This document shows, one piece after another, positions 25,577 through 34,610 of a DNA stretch of 64,000 nt. A model generated the notes under the pieces. The model worked only from the letters and a program-made list of their open reading frames with translations. It had not been told where the DNA came from and ran no database searches. Made by a program: the position numbers and the translations under genes. Origin of the DNA: CAUYXJ01 sp963577065 (lineage in GTDB: Bacteria; Chloroflexota; Dehalococcoidia; Tepidiformales; Tepidiformaceae); the NCBI GenBank assembly GCA_963577065.1, contig CAUYXJ010000001.1:27894-91893 (forward strand), given 5' to 3'. The stretch's first letter is position 1. Every line of letters begins with the position of its first letter.

Positions 25577-27940
25577 TTAGGCCGCGCGCGGCCGGCCTCG
25601 GCCGAGCCGCGCGATCCCCGCGGCCGAGACAGCCACCAGCAGGACGGCGGCCGCGAGCGGGGCGATGATCAGAATCGCGCTCGGTCGCGAATCGGCGCTC
25701 CCGGGCGGATCGACGACTGTCCCGGGAGCGGTGTTGCCCGGGCCCTGGCCGTGGCCTGCCCCGCCCGGGTCGATCTGGGTAATGCCGCCGCCCCCACCTG
25801 AAGTTTCTGGCCCGACATCGGGGACGACGACCTCCCCGCCCGCTTCGGCATCCGGCCAGACGAGCGTCACCCATCCGTTCCTGCTGTTCACGAGTACGCG
25901 CTCACCGAGGGCCGCCGCCCCGGCAAGTTCGGGCTGGGCCGCAAGCAGCTCGGCGAAGGCGGTGGAGCCGATCGCCACTTCCGGTGCGTCGGCGGTGCCG
26001 TCGTAGGCGCTCTCGATCCAGGTGCCGTCGACGAGGATGTAGCTGTGCGCACCGAGTACGCGAATGCGCTCGCCGCCGGCGGCGAAATCGCCGTCGCGGA
26101 GGGATTCGAGCGACTCCGCACCGGCGACCGCAGCCTCGCCGCTCGGGGGCGCGGCGGCCGCTTCGGTGACGGAGCGGGCGGCCTGGTCTCTGGAGCCAAG
26201 GATGAGTTCGGGCTCCTCGGCGAGGTAAGCGGTGTAGGGCGTGACGATGCCGAAACGCGTGGCGATAGCGACGATCTCCTCGACGAGCGATTCGCGGGGG
26301 CCCTCGATCCGCAGCTCGGTAAGCAGATCTGCGACGCGGCGTTGCGCCCAGAGCTGGGCGACGGCCGCTTCAGCGAGGTCTCGCTCGGGCAGCGTCAGTT
26401 CGTAGACGAACGTCTCCCGGCCGCTGGCCGTGTTGCCGCTTACCTCCACGCGCAGCGCGCCGGCTTCGCGGTAGCGCCCCGTCAGGAGCGTTTGCGTGCC
26501 GGCGAAGAGGCCGCGGATCTCGCCCGGTGCGAGATCGTAGGTGCCGGTGCCCGTCATCCTGATCTCGACATCGGTGAGGATGGGTGTCGAGATCCGTTCG
26601 AACAGCCGCGACACGACGCTGTCGATCGATTCGCGCTCGGTGACGTAATGGCTCGAGCCGACGAACTCGCTCGCGAGCGCGTCGAGCAGGATCGTGTCGA
26701 CATCGAAGCCCACGCCAAATGCGAAGAGTTGCGCCCGCTCGGGCGCACTCGCTTGGGCGATGGCCAAGATCGCCTCCGCGTCCTCTGGGCCGATGCTCGG
26801 CAGACCGTCCGTCAGGAAGATGAGGGTCGACGGCCGGCTTCCGTCGACGAGGTCGAAGGCGCGCTCGAGGGCGCCGGCGATGTTCGTGCCGCCGGCCGCG
26901 TACAAACCCTGGAGGTAGGCGATCGCGTCATCCGCGTCGTTCGGGCGGTGCAGTCCTTCGCCAAAAACGTCGACCGTCCGGGAGAAGCTGACGACGCCGA
27001 AGCGGTCGCCCTCCCCCAGCCGCTCCAAGACGTACGCTGCCGCACGCTTCGCCTGCGCCAGCTTGGCCCCTTCCATCGAGCCGGAGGTGTCGAGAACGAG
27101 CACGATGTCGCGGTCCACGCGTTCGGCGACATCGATGGCTGGGGCGAAGAGCAGCGCGAAATAGCCGTCTTCGCCGGCTTCTCGATGCGCGAGCACGCGC
27201 GTGCTCAGCAGGCCCTCGCCGCCCGCGAGGTAGAGCCGGAAATCGCTCTCGAGCGCGCGCTGGTGCGACGATTCCCAGCCAATCGTGAGGTGGCCGTCGC
27301 CTTTGCGCTCAACCTCGAGGGAGCGGCCGGGGGCAAGCGCGGAGCGCACTTCCCAGGGCACGTCGATCGCTATCTCCACGGTGGCGCTGAGGGGGCGGGG
27401 CGACATCCGCGACCAGGGGATCTCGATGAGCGCCTGCTCATCGATTGCTGTGAGCGGAGTAGTGACCGTGAAACTCACGGCGCAGGCCTCTCCCGGCGGG
27501 ACCGGGAAGGCCCGCACCTCGAACAGGTCGTCACCGAGCGAGCGCAGCAGGGCTGGGTCGATCATGCGGCGTACGATTTCTTCGTAGATGCGCTCGGCCT
27601 CTGCGGCGTCGAGCACCCGGCCTTCGAGCGTTTCCGGGCCGCCGGAGAGCACGAGGTCGACGACCGAGCTCCCAGGCGGTACTGGTACGACGATGCGCCC
27701 TTCGGCCACCCCGTCCCCCTGATTCGTGAGGTGGAGGCGATAGCGCGCGCGGAGAACGCCGTCGCTCACATCGAGGTCTGCCTCGAACCGTTCGAGGGTC
27801 GCGATCGCGCCGACCGGCCACCAGCAGGGCTCGGCCTGGGGGCATGTCGGCGGTTCCGGCCGTTCCTGGCCGAAGGCCGAGGAGGGGAAGGCCACCAGGG
27901 CCATGAAAAGCGTGAGGACGGAGAGAACGAGTCGTCGCAT
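25577..27940 (-). CDS. VIT- and vWA-domain surface protein with C-terminal membrane anchor
   Basis: A 787-aa exported protein. A signal peptide (LVLSVLTLFMALVAFPSSAFG) is followed by a VIT domain (about 45-180, with RIYEEIVRRMIDPALL) and a von Willebrand A domain (about 280-450) with an intact MIDAS (DIVLVLDTSGSMEG, DxSxS) and IFLTDGLPSIG. A C-terminal region has a Gly/Pro-rich spacer and a terminal transmembrane helix (AILIIAPLAAAVLLVAVSAA) ending in Arg residues. It resembles inter-alpha-trypsin-inhibitor-like bacterial proteins, which usually bind metal or ligand at the cell surface. A second anchored protein (28046-28882) lies just upstream on the same strand. Confidence 0.88.
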   Translation of the reverse strand: MRRLVLSVLTLFMALVAFPSSAFGQERPEPPTCPQAEPCWWPVGAIATLERFEADLDVSDGVLRARYRLHLTNQGDGVAEGRIVVPVPPGSSVVDLVLSGGPETLEGRVLDAAEAERIYEEIVRRMIDPALLRSLGDDLFEVRAFPVPPGEACAVSFTVTTPLTAIDEQALIEIPWSRMSPRPLSATVEIAIDVPWEVRSALAPGRSLEVERKGDGHLTIGWESSHQRALESDFRLYLAGGEGLLSTRVLAHREAGEDGYFALLFAPAIDVAERVDRDIVLVLDTSGSMEGAKLAQAKRAAAYVLERLGEGDRFGVVSFSRTVDVFGEGLHRPNDADDAIAYLQGLYAAGGTNIAGALERAFDLVDGSRPSTLIFLTDGLPSIGPEDAEAILAIAQASAPERAQLFAFGVGFDVDTILLDALASEFVGSSHYVTERESIDSVVSRLFERISTPILTDVEIRMTGTGTYDLAPGEIRGLFAGTQTLLTGRYREAGALRVEVSGNTASGRETFVYELTLPERDLAEAAVAQLWAQRRVADLLTELRIEGPRESLVEEIVAIATRFGIVTPYTAYLAEEPELILGSRDQAARSVTEAAAAPPSGEAAVAGAESLESLRDGDFAAGGERIRVLGAHSYILVDGTWIESAYDGTADAPEVAIGSTAFAELLAAQPELAGAAALGERVLVNSRNGWVTLVWPDAEAGGEVVVPDVGPETSGGGGGITQIDPGGAGHGQGPGNTAPGTVVDPPGSADSRPSAILIIAPLAAAVLLVAVSAAGIARLGRGRPRAA

Positions 27941-28045
27941 GCTGCACCTCGCCGGGGTTCGATACCTCCTAGACGCCCAGCGCGGCGACTCGGTTCCCGT
28001 GGCGCGCGGTTCTGCCCCCGAAATCTGCTCGCGACGCCCGGCCGG

Positions 28046-28882
28046 CTAGGGCAGCTTCACCTCGAGGACGCGGGTCAGCTCGGCCAGGAACTCGGGGTCG
28101 AAAGGCTGCAGGACCTGGACGGCTGTGATCAGGAATACGACGTTCCCGCTCGAGACAAGAACCTGATCGAGGAGGATCTCCGCAGGCGTGTTTGCGGCCG
28201 CACGAACGAAACCGCTCCGATCGGTGATGAGCGGGCGCTCGCCCACGTCGATCGCGACGGTCAGCCGGTAGGCACTGGTGGCGTCGCCAAGCGCTTCGAA
28301 GGGGAGGGGGCTCCACGAGGCTGCGACGATCTCGAAGTCGTCGTTCTCAGCGCGGTCGGACTCGAAGTAGGCGACCTCGCAATCGAGGAATTCGGCCATG
28401 CGCTCCTGGGGACGCAGGGCCTCGGATCGATCCTCGTAGATTACCAGGGCCTGGTTGATGCTTTCGCCGGACGTGATGTGGCTGAAAGTCGTCGACTGCG
28501 CCCGCCCTGCAGCGGCCGGGCCCTCCCAGATCGGACCGCAGTCGTTCTCGACGATCGCGCCGGGCTGGCCGATCCAACGCAAGGAGACGAGGATGCGGAG
28601 CACATCGACAGGCTGCGAGGCCGGCGACGCCGCGACCGCAAAGTCGCGTGGCCGCAGCACGAGGGCGGCGGCCTCCGCATCGTCATCGAGGGCCGCTCCG
28701 CGGGCGTCACCTTCGGCCGCGGGTTCATCGAGCGAGTCAAGTCCCCCAACGTCCAATAGCGCGAACACAAGGCCGATCGGGGTGAGCACCAGCAGCGCGA
28801 TGACCGGTCCCTTGAACGACCAGGATGCGGCCCAGAAGCGCCGCCAGGCGTTGCTCGATTCGAATCGTGGCCGTCTGTCCAT
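28046..28882 (-). CDS. Uncharacterised single-pass membrane protein
   Basis: A 278-aa protein. Residues 1-24 are basic and cytosolic (RRPRFESSNAWRRFWAASWS), followed by one transmembrane helix (PVIALLVLTPIGLVFALLDV) and a 230-residue exterior domain rich in acidic and small residues, with no recognised motif. Two Cys (CGPIWEG and CEVAYFE) could form a disulphide. ATG 28882 is chosen because the transmembrane topology begins there. It sits about 105 nt before the VIT/vWA gene on the same strand and may be its partner. Confidence 0.6.
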   Translation of the reverse strand: MDRRPRFESSNAWRRFWAASWSFKGPVIALLVLTPIGLVFALLDVGGLDSLDEPAAEGDARGAALDDDAEAAALVLRPRDFAVAASPASQPVDVLRILVSLRWIGQPGAIVENDCGPIWEGPAAAGRAQSTTFSHITSGESINQALVIYEDRSEALRPQERMAEFLDCEVAYFESDRAENDDFEIVAASWSPLPFEALGDATSAYRLTVAIDVGERPLITDRSGFVRAAANTPAEILLDQVLVSSGNVVFLITAVQVLQPFDPEFLAELTRVLEVKLP

Positions 28883-28967
28883 TCGATCGCCTTGCGTGCG
28901 GCCGGCAGTCGGAGTGGGTGTGGCGCCGCCGCTTCGCGACGAAGGTACTCGCCCGCCGCGGCGTGCT

Positions 28968-29567
28968 CTACCCCCGAGGCCCGGGCGTGCGGCTCGAGGC
29001 CGCGCCTTCCGCGGGGCGGCGCCAGAATCTGCGAGTGGTGTGCGTGAGCGAATGGACGAGGCGTTTGGTGAGGAAGAGCACGACGTCGTCATCGACGCGC
29101 ACGGGCTCGCCCCACTGCAGGTGACGGCGATCCGAGGTGACGCGGCCGGCGGGGATGCAGCCGCGGACGACGTACATCCGCTGGGCGGGACTGTAGTCCG
29201 GGTACATCCCGACGCCAATGCCGATCAGCGGGGAGACCGCCACCACCCTCGCCCCGGCCTCGTCCGCCAACGCAGAGGCGATCCCCTGGCGCCGAAGCGC
29301 CGGCAGGACGTTGAGGTCCGTCACCTCCGGGATTCCCTCGCTGCGGAAGGGCTCGTACGGAGGCTGTCCCTTGATCGTGAGGTAGCCAGCAAGGGCGTCT
29401 TCCCCGGTGGCGACGAGGACCACCCGCTCTCGCGCCGCCTGCTCTCTGAGGTAGCGCTCGTACTGTGACGGCGGCGGCGGCTTGACCCACCCGAGCGCGC
29501 CGAAGGGGGCGGAGATCACCGGCGGGTCCTCCGAAGCGAGCAGGCGGATCCGAAGGCCGGGCAGCAT
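28968..29567 (-). CDS. GNAT N-acetyltransferase
   Basis: A 199-aa GCN5-related acetyltransferase: RVVLVATGEDALAGYLTIKG (beta4), VTDLNVLPALRRQGIASALA, the acetyl-CoA binding motif A (RxxGxA type), and VGMYPDYSPAQRMYVVRGCI, where the N/D-xxAxxxYxxxGF pattern appears as DYSPAQRMYVVRG. The C-terminal 25 residues are Arg/Pro-rich. The acceptor is unknown. Start ATG 29567 (MLPGLRIRLLASED) is chosen by homology. Confidence 0.85.
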   Translation of the reverse strand: MLPGLRIRLLASEDPPVISAPFGALGWVKPPPPSQYERYLREQAARERVVLVATGEDALAGYLTIKGQPPYEPFRSEGIPEVTDLNVLPALRRQGIASALADEAGARVVAVSPLIGIGVGMYPDYSPAQRMYVVRGCIPAGRVTSDRRHLQWGEPVRVDDDVVLFLTKRLVHSLTHTTRRFWRRPAEGAASSRTPGPRG

Positions 29568-29707
29568 GAGGCGGAGCACTGCCCTCGAGACTCGATCGGA
29601 GCGCCGCAACAGGGCGTGGCTCCCTGCTCCCACCGGCGCCGGGAGCTCGCTCGGCGAGCGGTACACTGACCAGGAGGCGCGCGTGCTGGTGCGCCGGTAG
29701 GGGCGCC

Positions 29708-30643
29708 GTGCCGGCCAACACGTCTACCGGGCCCTATCTCGCGGCCGCCGTGCAGCGCGCGCCCGTCTACGGCGATCTGGAGGCGGGTGTGAAGCTCGCC
29801 GTGGCGACGGTCCGCGAGGCGGCCAAGGAGGGGGCGCGGCTCATCGTCTTCCCCGAGGCCTGGCTCCCCGGCTTCCCCTACTGGTGCACCGAACAGCGAC
29901 CAGCCGCGTCCGTCCGCAGCCTCTTCCAGGCGCTTACTGCGAGCAGCGTCGAGATCCCCGGACCTGAGCTCGAGGCGATCGGCCGCGCGGCGAAGCGGGC
30001 CAAGGCGACGGTCGTCATCGGCGTGACCGAACGGGCGGGCGGCACGCTCTACAACACTCTCTGCTACCTGGGCGCCGATGGGGCGCTTCTGGGGAGCCAC
30101 CGCAAGCTCGTTCCGACCCTCTCCGAGCGCACCGTCTGGGGCATGGGCGATGGCTCCGACCTCGACGCCTACGAAACGCCCGTTGGCCGCCTCAGCGGCC
30201 TGATCTGCTACGAGCACCAGATGGCCCCGGCTCGCTATGCCCTCGCGGGCCTGGGAGTGGCCGTGCACGCTTCGGTGTGGCCCGGCTACCCCTCGCTCGA
30301 CGCCATCATCGATGCCGCCACACGCCACCTCGCCGTTGAGAACGCCTGCGCCGTCGTGGTCGCGCGCGAGGTGATGTCCGCGGAGCGCCTGCCTCCAGGA
30401 ACGCCCTTCGCCGAGCATCCGCGAATGTGGCAGATGACGGGCGGGAGCGCGATTATCGCGCCCGGCGGGAAGTACCTCGCCGAACCCGTGTACGAAGAGG
30501 AGACGATCGTCTACGCCGAGATCGATCCGGCGGACGTGGTTGAGGCGAAGCGCTGGGTGGACGCGGTCGGTCATTACAGCCGGCCCGATGTCTTCCGCCT
30601 CCACTGGGATCGTAGCCCGAAGCCGCCGATCGTTCACGAGTAG
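29708..30643 (+). CDS. Nitrilase-type carbon-nitrogen hydrolase
   Basis: A 311-aa enzyme of the nitrilase branch, hydrolysing nitriles or amides. The catalytic triad is visible: Glu50 in VFPEAWLPGFPYW, Lys in GSHRKLVPT (about residue 133) and Cys in LSGLICYEHQMAPARYAL (about 167). The GFPYW and PTLSERTVWG segments are characteristic of true nitrilases as opposed to amidases or beta-ureidopropionases. GTG start. The Nudix gene follows by a few nt, so the two may be co-transcribed. Confidence 0.9.
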   Translation: MPANTSTGPYLAAAVQRAPVYGDLEAGVKLAVATVREAAKEGARLIVFPEAWLPGFPYWCTEQRPAASVRSLFQALTASSVEIPGPELEAIGRAAKRAKATVVIGVTERAGGTLYNTLCYLGADGALLGSHRKLVPTLSERTVWGMGDGSDLDAYETPVGRLSGLICYEHQMAPARYALAGLGVAVHASVWPGYPSLDAIIDAATRHLAVENACAVVVAREVMSAERLPPGTPFAEHPRMWQMTGGSAIIAPGGKYLAEPVYEEETIVYAEIDPADVVEAKRWVDAVGHYSRPDVFRLHWDRSPKPPIVHE

Positions 30644-30645
30644 GC

Positions 30646-31103
30646 GTGGGGCTCTCGGGGATGGGCGGAGCTCCGGTGCGCATCGCCGGCGTCTGGGTTG
30701 AGCACGAAGGCCGAGTCTTGCTGCTGCTGCGGCGCGGCTACGGTCGGGCGGAGGGGGCCTGGGTGCCGCCGGGGGGCCACGGGGAGGCTGGAGAGTCGTC
30801 TGTCGCTGCCGCCATTCGCGAGACGTACGAGGAGACGGGGATTCGGATTTCGGAGCCCCGCCTCCTGCACACGTTCGATTGGCCGACGACGGGCTGCGGC
30901 GGGTGTTCCAGTACCTCGCGACGGCACAGAGCTCGCTGGTGACTCTCTCCGAGGAGCACACGGACTTCCGATGGGTGGCTCCGCGCGACTACGCCCGCGA
31001 CCACCTCGCCATTCGCCCGGGGGCATCGAGTTCGGCCGACGCTTGGCTGCGCGAGATGCGTCAGGCCGCGGACCTGGTGGCGCAGGCGCTAGACCAGCTG
31101 TAG
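30646..31103 (+). pseudogene. Nudix hydrolase, frameshifted
   Basis: The first frame, from GTG 30646 or ATG 30661, encodes GVWVEHEGRVLLLLRRGYGR and a complete Nudix box (GGHGEAGESSVAAAIRETYE-ETGI), then HTFDW at about 30880. The second frame continues ADDGLRRVFQYLATAQSSLV and TLSEEHTDFRWVAPRDYA to a stop at 31103. Adding one base in the GGCC at 30881-30884 restores HTFDWPDDGLRRVFQYLA. So a single-base deletion interrupts an otherwise normal protein of about 150 aa that probably hydrolyses a nucleoside-diphosphate derivative. Confidence 0.8.
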
Positions 31104-31137
31104 GCCTGGGCATCTCCGCCTACGGCCGACGGCAATA

Positions 31138-31213
31138 GGCCGTTGGCCAAGAGCCACCAAACGCGCGGCTCCCGCCAAGAGCCAAAAGCGGCCGCAGGCC
31201 GCGAGCCAACGGC
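31138..31213. repeat. Inverted repeat with GCCAAGAGCCA motifs
   Basis: GGCCGTTGGC and GCCAACGGCC form 10-bp arms separated by about 55 nt, with three copies of a (G)CCAAGAGCC motif within and beside them. A fourth copy lies before the enoyl-CoA hydratase gene (about 33635-33648). Confidence 0.6.
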
Positions 31214-31248
31214 CAAGAGCCCACCCAGGCGATGTAGAGTTCGCCACC

Positions 31249-33615
31249 ATGCCCGCCGCGCCGCCCCTTGATTTCCGTGTCCTCAACCTTGCGCGCGGCG
31301 TCGCCGGCGCTTACGCCACGCGCCTCCTCACCGACCTTGGGGCGCGTTGCTCCTGGTGGCGGTGGAGCGATCCGCGGCCGGGGGATTGGCCACCGAGCGA
31401 CCTCTTTCGGGCCTACTTCGCGGATGACGTCGAGCTGCGCGAGGAGCGGCTCTCACGGGCCGAGTTGTTGGCGGTCCTGCCTCGGGTGGCGCCTCGCTTC
31501 GACCTCGTCATCACCGACTTCGCCCTGCCAGAGCTCGCCGAGGGCGAGCTCTTTGGGCTCCTCCGCCCAACGAACCCCGCGATCGTTGTCGCCAACGCCG
31601 ACCACTTCGGCCGGAGCGGCCCCTACGCGCGCTGGACGGGCGACGAGCTCACCGACTATGCGATGGGCGGCTATTGGTCGATCGCCGGCGACCCCGAGCA
31701 CGAGCCCCTGCGCGTCCCCGGCCACCAGGCCCAGTTCCACGCAGGGCTGCAGCTCACCTATGCCGCGCTCGTGGCGCTGCGGCATGCGCGCCTCACGGGG
31801 GAGGGGCAGGAGCTCGATGTCAGCGCTGCGGAGGCGATGCTCGGCGCGCACTGGAGCACGACCGTGGCCTGGACGCACGAAGGCCGCGTCTTCATGCGCA
31901 ACGGCTCGGACCTCGTCCGCGCGAAGGACGGCTGGGTTCACTTCTTCTCGCTCCTCGTCAGTCCGAACGTCCTCGTCCTCCTCGATCGGCCCGAACTCGC
32001 CGAGGATCCGCGCTTCGCTACGATCCTCGCTCGTCGCGACCACCTCGACGAGATCACGGCGATCGCGCTCGAATGGTGCGCGACCCGGCCGGTCATGGAG
32101 ATCGTGGAGAAGGCGCAGTCCCTCCGTGTTGCGGCCACGCCGATGGCCGACGCGGCCCGGCTCCTGAACGATCCCCACCTTGCGCACCGTGGCTACTTCC
32201 GGAGCTCGCAGGGGAAGGCGATGCCGGGCCGGCCGTACCAGTGGACCGACCCCTGGGAGACCTCCGTTGTGCCCGCCACGCTCGAGGATGCGCTTGCGGC
32301 CCCGCCACCCCCAGCGATCGCTCCCGCCGTTCTTACCCTTGCCGCTGAGACACCTGCGCGCGGGCCGCTCGCGGGGCTTCGGATTCTCGAAGTGACGAAC
32401 AACTGGGCGGGGCCGATCGCGTGCCGCCACCTCGCCGATATGGGCGCGGAGGTGATCAAGGTCGAGCTGGCGACGAAGCCCGCGACCCGCGGCAGCCACT
32501 ACGCCGGCCTCGATCCGGGGAAGTACCACTGGAATCGGTCCGGCTACTTCAACCAGATGAACCGCAACAAGCGCGATATCGCGCTCGACCTGTCGACGGC
32601 TCGCGGTCGCGATCTGTTCCTCGCGCTCGCTGCGCAGGCAGACGCCGTGGTCGAGAACAACAGCGCGCGCGTCATGCCGAACTTCGGTCTCGCGTACGAG
32701 CAGCTCCGGGCCGTGAACCCGCGGCTGGTGATGGTCTCGATCAGCGGCTTCGGCGCTACCGGCGAGCGGCGCGATTGGGTCGCTTACGGCTCGAACATCG
32801 AGGCCGCCAGCGGTCTCGCCTCAACGACCGGCTACGCGGGCGATGAGCGCCCCTACCGTACCGGCTCCTTCATCGCGGACCCGATCGCGGGGGCGCACGC
32901 CGCAATCGGCGTGGTTGCGGGGCTGGAGCGCCGCGATCGCACGGGCGAGGGCTCGCACCTCGACATGGCCCTCACGGAATCGGCGATGACGTTCATGGTG
33001 GCGGCCTTCGCGCATTACCACGATCACGGCGAGGCAATGCCCCGGCGCGGGAATATCGAGCCCGGGGACGCGCCCACGGGCTCCTACCGCGTGGCCGGCC
33101 GCGACGACTGGATCGCCATCGCCGTGCGCACGGGGCCGCAGTGGCAGGCGCTCTGCGACCTTGCCGGCTTGGGCGACCTCGCCGCGCTCACGGTTGCCGA
33201 GCGTCTGCAGCGGCGTGGCGAGCTCGACGTGCGCGTCGCCGACTGGACCCGCGGTCTGAGCCAGTTCGAGGCCGTCAACGCGCTCCAGGAGCGTGGCGTC
33301 CCGGCCGCGCGCATCCTCCATAACTGGCAGCTCCACGCCGATCCGCACTTTCACGCCCGCGGAGCCTTCGTCGACATCGACCACCCCGACACCGGGGTCT
33401 ACTCGTATCCGGGCTTCATGTGGCGCTTCTCGCTCACGAAGCCGGCCGTGCGCAACGCGGCGCCCCGCTTCGCGGAGGCGAACGACTACGTCTTTGGGCG
33501 CCTGCTCGGACTGAGCCCTGAGGAGATCGCCGAGCTCTACGCCGAGGGCCTCACCGCCGCAGAACCGGATGTCCCGAATCCGCCGATGACGCTCCAGCCC
33601 CTGACGACCCCTTAG
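31249..33615 (+). CDS. Tandem CaiB/BaiF (class III) CoA-transferase
   Basis: A 788-aa fusion of two CaiB/BaiF domains. Residues about 5-365 form a divergent copy (VLNLARGVAGAYATRLLTDL, then PLRVPGHQAQFHAGLQLTYA). Residues about 372-770 form a well-conserved copy (GPLAGLRILEVTNNWAGPIA, RHLADMGAEVIKVELATKP, YFNQMNRNKRDIALDLST, VVENNSARVM, GSFIADPIAGAHAAIGVVAG). In class III transferases an Asp in the 'D-P-x-x-G' stretch becomes the acyl-aspartyl intermediate. It is kept in the second copy (ADPIAG) and absent in the first (GHQAQF). CoA donor and acceptor are unknown. An enoyl-CoA hydratase gene follows. Confidence 0.9.
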   Translation: MPAAPPLDFRVLNLARGVAGAYATRLLTDLGARCSWWRWSDPRPGDWPPSDLFRAYFADDVELREERLSRAELLAVLPRVAPRFDLVITDFALPELAEGELFGLLRPTNPAIVVANADHFGRSGPYARWTGDELTDYAMGGYWSIAGDPEHEPLRVPGHQAQFHAGLQLTYAALVALRHARLTGEGQELDVSAAEAMLGAHWSTTVAWTHEGRVFMRNGSDLVRAKDGWVHFFSLLVSPNVLVLLDRPELAEDPRFATILARRDHLDEITAIALEWCATRPVMEIVEKAQSLRVAATPMADAARLLNDPHLAHRGYFRSSQGKAMPGRPYQWTDPWETSVVPATLEDALAAPPPPAIAPAVLTLAAETPARGPLAGLRILEVTNNWAGPIACRHLADMGAEVIKVELATKPATRGSHYAGLDPGKYHWNRSGYFNQMNRNKRDIALDLSTARGRDLFLALAAQADAVVENNSARVMPNFGLAYEQLRAVNPRLVMVSISGFGATGERRDWVAYGSNIEAASGLASTTGYAGDERPYRTGSFIADPIAGAHAAIGVVAGLERRDRTGEGSHLDMALTESAMTFMVAAFAHYHDHGEAMPRRGNIEPGDAPTGSYRVAGRDDWIAIAVRTGPQWQALCDLAGLGDLAALTVAERLQRRGELDVRVADWTRGLSQFEAVNALQERGVPAARILHNWQLHADPHFHARGAFVDIDHPDTGVYSYPGFMWRFSLTKPAVRNAAPRFAEANDYVFGRLLGLSPEEIAELYAEGLTAAEPDVPNPPMTLQPLTTP

Positions 33616-33691
33616 CGGAGCCAAGCGCCGCCGGCCAAGAGCCAAGAGCGAGAAGCCCCGCGTACAATCCCGCCACTTCCCAGGAGGTCCC

Positions 33692-34543
33692 ATGCCGGAC
33701 TACGAGAACATCCTTTATTCCACCAGCGAGCGGATCGCGCGCATCACCTTGAACCGACCAGAGAAGTTAAACGCCCTCAATCGCGACCTCCGCGGCGAGT
33801 TCGTGGATGCCCTGCACGTGGCGGAGCGCGACGACGATGTCACGGTCATCCTCGTCAACGGGGCCGGTCGCGCCTTCTGCGCGGGCTACGACATCACTCC
33901 GAACCAGCCCGCAGACGCTCGCGCCGGCATCCTCGTCTCGGAGAAGCACTTCGATAGCTGGACCGACCCGTTCGCGCGTAGTTGCGTGCGGGACTGGATG
34001 ACGATCTGGGACCTGTTGAAGCCTGTCGTGGCGATGGTCCATGGCTACTGCCTCGCGGGCGGCTCGGAGCTGATGTCGATGTGCGACATCGCCTTCGCCT
34101 CCGACGACTGCAAGATCGGCTACCCACCGATGCGCGGCATGACGACGCCGGACGTCATCTACTTCCCCTGGAAGCTGCCGATGGGGCGAGCGAAGTACCT
34201 TCAACTGACCGGCAACAGCCTTACCGGGAAGGAGGCGGCAGAGTGGGGCTGGGTCGCAAAGAGCTTCCCCGCGGAGAAGCTGGAGGAGGAGGTGATGCAC
34301 GAGGTGCGCGCCCTCGCGAGCATCGCCCCGGACCTGCTCGCGGCGAACAAGCTCGCCCTCAACCAGTCGTACGAGATCATGGGAATCCGCACCGCGCTGA
34401 ACACGGGCCCGCAATGGCATGCGCTCAGTGGGCGGATGCGACCGGGCGCGGGCGAGTTCGGTCGCATTTCGAACGAGCAGGGGCTCAAGGCCGCCCTCGC
34501 CTGGCGCGACGAGGCCTTCAATCGCGAAGGATTTAGCCCCTAG
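33692..34543 (+). CDS. Enoyl-CoA hydratase/isomerase family protein
   Basis: A 283-aa crotonase-fold protein: ITLNRPEKLNALNRDLRGEF, NGAGRAFCAGYDIT (oxyanion-hole FCAG), VHGYCLAGGSELMSMCDIAF (second oxyanion Gly, and Glu at the hydratase acid position in SELMSMCD) and IGYPPMRGMTTPDVIYFPWK. The insertion after FCAGYDIT and the GMTTPD loop fit the uncharacterised ECH groups of Chloroflexota and actinobacteria. ATG 33692 has AGGAGG 6 nt upstream. It follows the CoA-transferase by 76 nt. Confidence 0.88.
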   Translation: MPDYENILYSTSERIARITLNRPEKLNALNRDLRGEFVDALHVAERDDDVTVILVNGAGRAFCAGYDITPNQPADARAGILVSEKHFDSWTDPFARSCVRDWMTIWDLLKPVVAMVHGYCLAGGSELMSMCDIAFASDDCKIGYPPMRGMTTPDVIYFPWKLPMGRAKYLQLTGNSLTGKEAAEWGWVAKSFPAEKLEEEVMHEVRALASIAPDLLAANKLALNQSYEIMGIRTALNTGPQWHALSGRMRPGAGEFGRISNEQGLKAALAWRDEAFNREGFSP

Positions 34544-34610
34544 GCGAAGCGCGGCGAAGTACGCCTAACGCGGACGATCTTCGGCTCCCGCCCTTGGGAG
34601 CGAGCAGGGT

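Noticed and set aside
26045..28759. A 904-codon open frame on the plus strand
   Set aside because: Antisense to the VIT/vWA gene and the adjacent membrane protein gene, which show clear signal peptides and domains; composition is Arg/Gly/Asp shadow-like.
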